Shown here: positions 57,351 through 64,000 of the stretch, piece by piece
Position numbering within the stretch: position 1 is the stretch's first letter
How the letters are laid out: the number at the start of each line of letters is the position of its first letter
NCBI RefSeq assembly: GCF_020297485.1
Contig: NZ_JAIWZC010000001.1
Coordinates: forward strand, 248,001 to 312,000
Source: Enterocloster clostridioformis
GTDB lineage: Bacteria; Bacillota; Clostridia; Lachnospirales; Lachnospiraceae
DNA length: 64,000 nt
Direction of reading: 5' to 3'
Notes under the pieces: generated by a model
Told to the model about the DNA's origin: nothing
Seen by the model: the letters and a program-made list of their open reading frames with translations, nothing else
Databases searched by the model: none
Made by a program: the position numbers and the translations under genes

Positions 57351-59180
57351 ATGAATCAGTTAGAGAACAATCAGAACAGAAGAAGCTCCTCAGCAGGCAG
57401 AAGCCGCGGCAGGGGGTCAGATAAAGGCACGGGACGCGCAGCGTCCAGAAATACAGGCAGAAGCAGTTCGTCGGGCAGCGGTTCAAGGAGTTCCTATTCC
57501 TACCGTTCAGGAGGACAGGCCGGCAGGATGAACGCGGCCCAGACAGCCAGGCGCAACAGCCCTCACAGGAGAAAGAAGGGGCCGGATTATAAGAAGATTG
57601 CCATAGCCGGAGTTATCCTTATTATCCTTATTGCGTGCATATCACTGGCCATGAAGTTTAAGGGCGCCGGGGGAAGCGAACCGGTAGACAGCACGGAAGA
57701 GACAACCGGGACAGAGATGATGAAGGAAGTCAAGGTGGATGGAATCGCCATCACCGGCATGTCCAAGAACCAGGCCAGAAATGCGATCCTGAAGGAATAT
57801 CCCTGGAGCATGACGGTCACCTATGACGGAGATACATATAATGTGACGAATTTAGCGGCGGAAAAGGTGGATGCGCTGCTGGAGGAAATCTACAGCCAGG
57901 AGCCGGCCGAGAGTTATACTCTGAGCATGGACGGACTGGAGGAGGCGGCTGCCAAGGAGGCGGAAAGCTGTGCCGCCAAGTGGAATAAAAAGGCCAAAAA
58001 CGGTTCCATTGACAGCTACGACAAGGAAAAGGGCACTTTTGTGTTTGCAGGGGAAGAACATGGTTTTGCCATTGACCAGGAGAAGCTGGCGGCAGACATA
58101 CTGAAGGCCCTGAAGGATAAGAAGTTCGACGCTTCCATCACAGCCACGGGAAGTGAGACGGCGCCGGATATCAGCGCCGCGGCTGCCAAGGAAAAATATA
58201 AGACCATAAGCACCTTCACCACAAAGACCACAGCCAATAAGGCCCGAAACACCAACATCAGGCTGTCTGCGGAGGCGCTGAACGGTACGGTTGTGCATCC
58301 GGGAGAGGAATTCTCCTTTAACGCAGTGGTGGGACAGAGGACAGAAGCAAAGGGCTACCAGGGAGCAGCCGCCTATAACAACGGAGAGGTAGTACAGGAA
58401 ATCGGCGGAGGCGTATGCCAGGTATCCACCACCCTGTACAATGCAGTATACAGGTCAGGTCTGGGGGAGGAGAGCATTACCTTCAGACGCTCCCATACAT
58501 TTGAGCCCAACTATATCACGCCGGGCCAGGATGCAACGGTGAGCTGGGAACAGCCGGATTTCCGCTTCAAGAACACCTCCAGCACATCCATCGGCATCAA
58601 GGCCAGCTACGCGGACCAGAAGATGACGGTTTCCATTTATGGAATTCCCATTCTGGAGGAGGGAACCAAGCTGGATTTGGTATCCGAGAAAGTGGAGGAA
58701 CTGGATCCGCCGGCGCCTGCTTATGAGGAGGACCAGACCCTTGAGCCGGGTGTGGAGATTCAGAAGAGCGCAGGCAGCAAGGGAAGCAGATGGATTACCT
58801 ACAAGGTGGTATATAAAGACGGAAAGGAAATTTCCAGGGAACAGGACCATAAGACCACATACAAAGGCCATGCCCCTGTTATCCGCCGCAACACCACCGG
58901 CGTGGTGCTGGCGCCTGAGGAGACTACCCTTTCCACAGAGACAACACCGCCAATCATTGACGGAATGCCGGACGGCTATATTCCGGGTGATGAGGCAACC
59001 TCCATACCTTCCGGGAACGGTTCACAGGAGAATGGACCCGGCACAGTGACCCAGCCGGCAGCGCCCACCACAGCGCCTGGGACGGCGCCAAATCCCTCCC
59101 AGGTACCACAGCCGTCTGAGAACGGGGCAGCCGGACCGGGCGGGGATAATCCGGTGATTGCACCGCTGAAACCGGAATAA
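57351..59180 (+). CDS. VanW-family cell-envelope protein with PG-binding and G5-like regions
   Basis: 609 residues from ATG 57351 (GTG at 57342 possible). A basic Ser/Arg/Gly-rich cytoplasmic N-terminus (about 1-80), one membrane helix KIAIAGVILIILIACISLAM (about 85-104), a peptidoglycan-binding_4-like region (about 150-270), the VanW domain (about 300-425) with LNGTVVHPGEEFSFNAVVG, IGGGVCQVSTTLYNAVYRSG and HTFEPNYITPG, a G5-like region (about 455-525) and a Pro/Thr/Ala-rich tail (about 535-609). It is anchored outside the membrane. VanW domains are widespread in Clostridia; a vancomycin-resistance role is not implied. Confidence 0.92.
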   Translation: MNQLENNQNRRSSSAGRSRGRGSDKGTGRAASRNTGRSSSSGSGSRSSYSYRSGGQAGRMNAAQTARRNSPHRRKKGPDYKKIAIAGVILIILIACISLAMKFKGAGGSEPVDSTEETTGTEMMKEVKVDGIAITGMSKNQARNAILKEYPWSMTVTYDGDTYNVTNLAAEKVDALLEEIYSQEPAESYTLSMDGLEEAAAKEAESCAAKWNKKAKNGSIDSYDKEKGTFVFAGEEHGFAIDQEKLAADILKALKDKKFDASITATGSETAPDISAAAAKEKYKTISTFTTKTTANKARNTNIRLSAEALNGTVVHPGEEFSFNAVVGQRTEAKGYQGAAAYNNGEVVQEIGGGVCQVSTTLYNAVYRSGLGEESITFRRSHTFEPNYITPGQDATVSWEQPDFRFKNTSSTSIGIKASYADQKMTVSIYGIPILEEGTKLDLVSEKVEELDPPAPAYEEDQTLEPGVEIQKSAGSKGSRWITYKVVYKDGKEISREQDHKTTYKGHAPVIRRNTTGVVLAPEETTLSTETTPPIIDGMPDGYIPGDEATSIPSGNGSQENGPGTVTQPAAPTTAPGTAPNPSQVPQPSENGAAGPGGDNPVIAPLKPE

Positions 59181-59192
59181 AAAAGCAGACAG

Positions 59193-59230
59193 AAAAAGAG
59201 AAACCCGAATCATTGGTTTCTCTTTTTTTT
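59193..59230 (+). terminator. Terminator of the VanW gene
   Basis: 13-bp stem AAAAAGAGAAACC with GGTTTCTCTTTTT, followed by more T, 12 bases after the stop. Confidence 0.92.
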
Positions 59231-59293
59231 GCTGCATTTTATACATTTTTAAAATTTGACATTGTATTTTTTGGCGTAATTTCGATTAAGCAT

Positions 59294-59321
59294 TTGCAAT
59301 TTGTTAAATAATTGCTATAAT
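59294..59321 (+). promoter_or_regulatory. Promoter of nifJ
   Basis: TTGCAA (59294-59299), 16 bases, TATAAT (59316-59321), preceded by AT-rich sequence. The leader is about 105 bases. A second TTGACA at 59256 lacks a matching -10. Confidence 0.7.
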
Positions 59322-59431
59322 AGTAGACAGGTCAGTCTGCATAGGGTTGAAGCATGTTTATACATGCCCGGATCCAGGGCAGACTCACATGTATACCATT
59401 ACATATTCACTATTTGTAGGAGGAAATCAAA

Positions 59432-62400
59432 ATGGCAAGAAAAATGAAAACCATGGATGGTAACCATGCAGCAGCACATGCGTCATATGCATTTACTGAT
59501 GTAGCGGCTATCTATCCGATTACCCCATCCTCACCTATGGCTGAAGCCACAGACGAATGGGCAACAGACGGAAGAACCAATATCTTCGGTCGTGAAGTAC
59601 AGATTACAGAGATGCAGTCTGAGGCTGGTGCAGCAGGTGCTGTACATGGTTCTCTGGCAGCAGGTGCTCTGACCACCACCTACACAGCGTCACAGGGTCT
59701 GTTACTGATGATCCCTAATCTTTATAAAATCGCGGGCGAGCAGCTGCCAGGCGTATTCAACGTATCCGCACGTGCTCTTGCTAGCCATGCATTATCTATT
59801 TTCGGTGACCATTCCGACGTTTACGCGTGCCGTCAGACCGGATGCGCCATGCTGTGCGAGTCCAGTGTACAGGAAGTAATGGACCTGACTGTTGTTGCAC
59901 ATATGGCATCCATCAAGGGCAAGGTTCCATTCATCAACTTCTTCGACGGTTTCCGTACATCCCATGAGATTCAGAAAATTGAAACCTGGGATTATGAGGA
60001 TCTTAAGGAAATGGTTGACATGGACGCTGTAGATGCTTTCCGCAAGCATGCACTGAATCCAAATCATCCATGCCAGAGAGGCTCCGCTCAGAACCCGGAT
60101 ATCTTCTTCCAGGCAAGAGAAGCCTGCAACCCGTACTATGATGCCCTTCCTGCAATCGTTCAGGAATATATGGACAAGGTTAATGCCAAGATTGGTACTG
60201 ACTATAAGCTGTTCAACTACTACGGCGCTGCTGATGCCGAGCACATCATCATCTCCATGGGTTCTGTCAATGACACCATTGAGGAGACCATCGACTACAT
60301 GATGAAGCAGGGACAGAAGGTTGGTGTTGTTAAGGTTCGTCTGTACAGACCATTCTGCGTACAGGCCCTGATTGACGCCATTCCTGATACTGTTAAGGTT
60401 ATCTCCGTATTAGACAGAACAAAAGAGCCGGGCGCCATCGGCGAGCCTCTGTACCTGGATGTTGTTGCCGCCCTTAAGGGAAGCAAGTTTGACCAGGTTA
60501 AGGTTTTAACCGGACGTTACGGCTTAGGTTCCAAGGATACCACACCTGCTCAGATCGTGGCAGTTTACGGGAATACAACCAAGTCCCCATTTACCGTAGG
60601 TATCGTGGATGACGTTACAAACCTGTCCTTAGAGATTGGAGCTCCTTTGGTTACCACTCCTGAGGGAACCACAAACTGTAAGTTCTGGGGGCTGGGCGCT
60701 GACGGTACGGTTGGTGCAAACAAGAACTCCATCAAGATCATCGGTGACAATACAGACATGTATGCACAGGCATACTTTGATTATGACTCCAAGAAGTCAG
60801 GCGGCGTTACCATGTCCCACCTGCGTTTCGGACACAGCCCAATCAAGTCTACCTATTTAATCCGTACAGCTAACTTCGTTGCCTGCCACAATCCCGCATA
60901 TGTACGCAAGTACAACATGGTTCAGGAGCTGGTTGACGGCGGTACATTCCTGTTAAACTGCCCATGGGATATGGAAGGTCTTGAGAAGCATCTTCCAGGA
61001 CAGGTTAAGAAGTTCATCGCTGACCACAACATCAACTTCTACACCATCGACGGTGTAAAGATTGGTATTGAGACAGGCATGGGCCCAACACGTATCAACA
61101 CCATCCTTCAGTCCGCGTTCTTCGAGCTGACCGGCATCATTCCTGCTGAGAAGGCAAATGAGCTGATGAAGGCTGCTGCAAAGGCAACCTACGGCCGCAA
61201 GGGCGAGGACGTTGTTCAGAAGAACTGGGCAGCTATCGACGCAGGCGCTAAGGGCATGCACAAGGTAGAGGTTCCGGAGAGCTGGAAGAACTGTGAAGAC
61301 GAAGGTCTTGACTATGCAGTTGTAACCCAGGGAAGAAAGGATGTAGTTGACTTCGTCAACAACATTCAGACAAAGGTAAGCGCTCAGGAAGGTAACTCCC
61401 TGCCCGTATCCGCATTTACAGAATACGCAGATGGTTCCACACCATCCGGTACCTCCGCATATGAGAAGCGCGGCATCGCTGTTAAGGTTCCTGTATGGAA
61501 TCCGGACAACTGTATCCAGTGTAACTTCTGTGCGTATGTATGTCCTCACGCTGTAATCCGTCCGGTTGCCATGACCGCTGACGAGGCTGCTAAGGCACCT
61601 GCGGACATGAAGATGAAGGATATGACAGGTATGGCCGGCTACAAGTTTGCCATAACCATCTCCGCACTGGATTGTACGGGATGCGGTTCCTGTGCAAATG
61701 TATGCCCAGGCATGAAGGGCAACAAGGCTCTGGTTATGGAAAGCCTTGAGGCTAACCTTGGCCAGCAGGCCATCTTTGACTTTGGCCAGTCCCTGCCTAT
61801 CAAGGAAGAAGTTCTGGCTAAGTTCAAAGAGAACACCGTTAAGGGCAGCCAGTTCAGACAGCCTCTGCTTGAATTCTCCGGCGCTTGCGCAGGATGCGGC
61901 GAGACTCCTTACGCAAAACTAATCACCCAGCTGTTTGGTGACAGGATGTACATTGCCAACGCAACAGGATGCTCTTCTATCTGGGGCAACTCCTCACCAT
62001 CCACACCTTACACCGTAAATGCCAAGGGACAGGGTCCTGCATGGGACAACTCCCTGTTTGAGGATAACGCTGAGTTTGGTTACGGTATGTTACTGGCTCA
62101 GAACGCAATCAGAGACGGCTTAAAGGCTAAGGTTGAGAGCGTAATGGCTAACGAGAAGGCTACTGACGAGATGAAGGCAGCCTGCAAGGAATGGCTCGAT
62201 ACATTTGGCATCGGCGCTCTGAACGGCACTGCTGCCGATAAGCTGGTTGCAGCTCTGGACGGCGTTGACTGCGATGTCTGCAGAGACATTGTTAAGAATA
62301 AAGATTTCCTGGCTAAGAAGTCCCAGTGGGTATTCGGCGGTGACGGATGGGCTTACGATATCGGTTTCGGCGGCGTAGACCACGTACTGGCATCCGGTAA

Positions 62401-62968
62401 GGACATCAACATCATGGTATACGATACTGAGGTTTACTCCAATACAGGCGGCCAGTCCTCCAAGGCTACCAAGACAGGTGCTGTTGCACAGTTCGCTGCA
62501 GGCGGTAAGGACGTTAAGAAGAAAGACCTGGCCAGCATTGCCATGAGCTATGGTTATGTGTACGTTGCACAGATTTGTATGGGCGCTGATATGGCTCAGA
62601 CTGTTAAGGCAATTGCCGAGGCAGAGGCTTATCCGGGACCATCTCTGATTATTGCATACGCTCCATGTATCAACCATGGTATCAAGAAGGGCATGGACAA
62701 GGCTCAGACAGAGGAGAAGCTGGCTGTAGAGTGCGGCTACTGGAACAACTTCCGCTACAACCCGGCAGCTGAGAAGAAGTTCACCCTGGATTCCAAGGCT
62801 CCTAAGCTTGAGACATATCAGGACTTCTTAAAGGGCGAGGTTCGTTACATGTCCCTGGCTATGAAGAATCCTGAGAGAGCAGCCGAGCTGTTTGCACGTA
62901 ACGAGGCAGAGGCTAAGGAGCGTTACGCTTACTTAGAGAAGCTGGTTGCACTGTACGGCAACGACTAA
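59432..62968 (+). CDS. nifJ: Pyruvate:ferredoxin (flavodoxin) oxidoreductase
   Basis: 1178 residues, all domains in one chain. It oxidises pyruvate to acetyl-CoA and CO2, reducing ferredoxin. N-terminal pyrimidine-binding part: AYAFTDVAAIYPITPSSPMA (about 19-38). Middle transketolase-C and gamma-like domains. Two 4Fe-4S motifs, CIQCNFCAYVCPHAV (about 690) and CTGCGSCANVCPG (about 749). The TPP pyrophosphate domain has SGACAGCGETPYAKL, NATGCSSIWGNSSPSTPYT, FGGDGWAYDIGFGG and YSNTGGQSSKAT. Codons are strongly biased to one preferred set, as expected for an abundant catabolic enzyme. Ribosome site TAGGAGGAAATCAAA. Monocistronic with its own terminator. Confidence 0.98.
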   Translation: MARKMKTMDGNHAAAHASYAFTDVAAIYPITPSSPMAEATDEWATDGRTNIFGREVQITEMQSEAGAAGAVHGSLAAGALTTTYTASQGLLLMIPNLYKIAGEQLPGVFNVSARALASHALSIFGDHSDVYACRQTGCAMLCESSVQEVMDLTVVAHMASIKGKVPFINFFDGFRTSHEIQKIETWDYEDLKEMVDMDAVDAFRKHALNPNHPCQRGSAQNPDIFFQAREACNPYYDALPAIVQEYMDKVNAKIGTDYKLFNYYGAADAEHIIISMGSVNDTIEETIDYMMKQGQKVGVVKVRLYRPFCVQALIDAIPDTVKVISVLDRTKEPGAIGEPLYLDVVAALKGSKFDQVKVLTGRYGLGSKDTTPAQIVAVYGNTTKSPFTVGIVDDVTNLSLEIGAPLVTTPEGTTNCKFWGLGADGTVGANKNSIKIIGDNTDMYAQAYFDYDSKKSGGVTMSHLRFGHSPIKSTYLIRTANFVACHNPAYVRKYNMVQELVDGGTFLLNCPWDMEGLEKHLPGQVKKFIADHNINFYTIDGVKIGIETGMGPTRINTILQSAFFELTGIIPAEKANELMKAAAKATYGRKGEDVVQKNWAAIDAGAKGMHKVEVPESWKNCEDEGLDYAVVTQGRKDVVDFVNNIQTKVSAQEGNSLPVSAFTEYADGSTPSGTSAYEKRGIAVKVPVWNPDNCIQCNFCAYVCPHAVIRPVAMTADEAAKAPADMKMKDMTGMAGYKFAITISALDCTGCGSCANVCPGMKGNKALVMESLEANLGQQAIFDFGQSLPIKEEVLAKFKENTVKGSQFRQPLLEFSGACAGCGETPYAKLITQLFGDRMYIANATGCSSIWGNSSPSTPYTVNAKGQGPAWDNSLFEDNAEFGYGMLLAQNAIRDGLKAKVESVMANEKATDEMKAACKEWLDTFGIGALNGTAADKLVAALDGVDCDVCRDIVKNKDFLAKKSQWVFGGDGWAYDIGFGGVDHVLASGKDINIMVYDTEVYSNTGGQSSKATKTGAVAQFAAGGKDVKKKDLASIAMSYGYVYVAQICMGADMAQTVKAIAEAEAYPGPSLIIAYAPCINHGIKKGMDKAQTEEKLAVECGYWNNFRYNPAAEKKFTLDSKAPKLETYQDFLKGEVRYMSLAMKNPERAAELFARNEAEAKERYAYLEKLVALYGND

Positions 62969-63004
62969 TCTTTGGTCAGATTTTAAATATTTTATGAATG
63001 ACAG

Positions 63005-63036
63005 ACCCCGGAGGGCTTAGGCTCTCCGGGGTTTTG
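63005..63036 (+). terminator. Terminator of nifJ
   Basis: 12-bp stem ACCCCGGAGGGC with GCTCTCCGGGGT (one mismatch), loop TTAG, then TTTGTTTG, 37 bases after the stop. Confidence 0.88.
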
Positions 63037-63040
63037 TTTG

Positions 63041-64000
63041 CCCAGCATGGGCGTTTTCTAATGGGTGAAAGTCCCAAGTGCGCGTAGGCAACAACGAAGC
63101 ACATAGCCGAACAGCAAGGGTGTCCGCCGTGAGACGGAATCTGAAAGAAGCTGTAAGCAAACCTCTGACCTGACGGACAGGAACCGCATATAAGGCTCGG
63201 AAATACGGATAAGGTGGCAAAAGGCACTGAAGTCCAAAAGGTTGCCGGAAGTACGAGTAAATGCGGCAGGTACATGGAGGAAAAGAACACGCACCTTAAC
63301 TGGGGAGGTCTCACAGGCGGTCTCATTAGCCGTAGTAACAACGAATTGTGAGAAGTCAGCAGAAGCCATAGTAGTGAGGAAGTTCCTGTAATGGGGACGG
63401 AGCGAAGGGCTGAACAATCAATCAGTTGAAGTACGTTCCACTTCGTAGCCGGAGCATACGCCTGTCGATGACTTCAAAGGCGGCAAAGGCAAAAGGGGCA
63501 GAAAGGAAACAACGCATGGACACAAGCAGTCTCATGGAGCAGATATTAAGCAGGGATAATCTAAATGCGGCGTATCTGCAAGTCGTAAGGAATAAAGGAG
63601 CGGCAGGCGTGGACGGGATGACCGTTGAAGAACTTGGCGCATATCTTTCGGAAAACGGCGAAAACATTAAGGAACAGTTGCGGACGAGGAAGTATAAGCC
63701 GAAGCCAGTCCGCAGGGTGGAGATACCCAAACCCGATGGTGGTACAAGAAATCTTGGAGTGCCAACAGCAGTAGACCGCTTTGTACAGCAGGCGGTGGCA
63801 CAGGTGCTTACCCCGATATTTGAGGAGCAGTTTCACGACCACAGCTATGGATTCAGACCCAAGCGGTGTGCACAGCAGGCAGTCCTTAAAGCATTGGAAA
63901 TGATGAATGACGGACACAACTGGATAGTGGATATCGACCTAGCGAAATTCTTTGACACAGTAGACCATGACAAGCTGATGACGATTTTCGGACGGACAAT
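63041..64000 (+). mobile_element. Group II intron with maturase gene, right part beyond the window
   Basis: From about 63041 a structured RNA begins: hairpin GCCCA-GCA-TGGGC, then GGGTGAAAGTCCC, a GAAGCACATAGCCGAACAGC stretch and AGGAACCGCATATAAGGC-type domain I elements, all typical of bacterial group II introns. The intron-encoded reverse transcriptase starts at 63516. The exact 5' splice site was not fixed; it lies just after the nifJ terminator, the preferred location of group IIC introns, though the class is not proven. Confidence 0.8.
63516..64000 (+). CDS. ltrA: Group II intron reverse transcriptase/maturase, N-terminal part
   Basis: The first 161 codons are present and open to the window edge. 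Starts MDTSSLMEQILSRDNLNAAY after GAAAGGAAACAACGC. Reverse-transcriptase blocks: NKGAAGVDGMTVEEL (RT0), YKPKPVRRVEIPKPDGGTRN (RT1), GVPTAVDRFVQQAVAQVL (RT2), HDHSYGFRPKRCAQQAV and WIVDIDLAKFFDTVDHDKL (RT3, first catalytic Asp). The YADD block and maturase domain are outside. The protein helps splicing and reverse-splices the intron into DNA. Confidence 0.93.
   Translation, partial: MDTSSLMEQILSRDNLNAAYLQVVRNKGAAGVDGMTVEELGAYLSENGENIKEQLRTRKYKPKPVRRVEIPKPDGGTRNLGVPTAVDRFVQQAVAQVLTPIFEEQFHDHSYGFRPKRCAQQAVLKALEMMNDGHNWIVDIDLAKFFDTVDHDKLMTIFGRT

Noticed and set aside
57351..59180. VanW gene as a vancomycin-resistance determinant
   Set aside because: VanW domains are common in Clostridia; no vanH, vanA-type ligase, vanX or VanRS genes are nearby.

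Overview
The window looks like a chromosome segment of an anaerobic Gram-positive gut Clostridium, most likely a Lachnospiraceae member close to Enterocloster. This is an inference from gene content and style: two T-box riboswitches, pyruvate:ferredoxin oxidoreductase, rubredoxin, VanW and AI-2E proteins, consensus AGGAGG ribosome sites and convergent T-rich terminators. No species-level marker is present and no rRNA, tRNA or CRISPR was seen.

Layout. 1-8.9 kb is native chromosome: a Trp T-box controlled ABC importer (trpX plus the start of its permease), a cysteine hydrolase, a cytidylate-kinase-like protein, a ZIP metal transporter, a low-complexity (LxxK) tetrad-repeat protein, and an aroF-tyrA-aroA operon for aromatic amino acids. 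About 9.0-26.9 kb is an accessory island. It opens with an array of short hairpins of shared geometry, then a mobilizable element (broken tnpW-like gene, large serine recombinase, small HTH-like protein, MobC, relaxase). That element is riddled with insertion sequences: an IS200/IS605 element itself split by a DDE insertion sequence, an IS110 element with a candidate bridge RNA, and an IS1182-type transposase gene. Next comes a GC-rich, self-contained beta-glucoside PTS operon (bglP, 6-phospho-beta-glucosidase, its own HPr and enzyme I) with a divergent LacI regulator. About 26.9-30.9 kb is AT-rich: MarR regulator, DcuC-type carrier, PatB/MalY C-S lyase and a DUF1893-like protein.

31-64 kb returns to chromosomal composition: an EF-G paralogue, rubredoxin, a dual-GGDEF/EAL protein facing a Crp/Fnr regulator, a CPBP protease, an aconitase-type hydratase with citrate synthase, an EndoQ-like/UvrD fusion helicase, a tandem PII-like protein with a DUF1538 membrane protein, T-box-leuS, an L,D-transpeptidase, small conserved proteins, a Cys/Gly-rich miniprotein, an AlaX editing protein, an AI-2E transporter, a PHP phosphoesterase, VanW and nifJ. 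The window ends inside a group II intron that sits just after the nifJ terminator.

Themes: aromatic amino acid supply (Trp uptake sensed by tRNA-Trp, and chorismate/Tyr synthesis); pyruvate and citrate metabolism; and an imported sugar-phosphotransferase module that brings both general PTS proteins. The observations most worth follow-up are the hairpin array at 9.1-9.5 kb, the portable PTS whose HPr lacks the regulatory serine, the EndoQ-UvrD fusion, the Cys/Gly-rich miniprotein and the candidate IS110 bridge RNA. Base-composition statements rest on hand counts of single 60-base lines, not on a full calculation.
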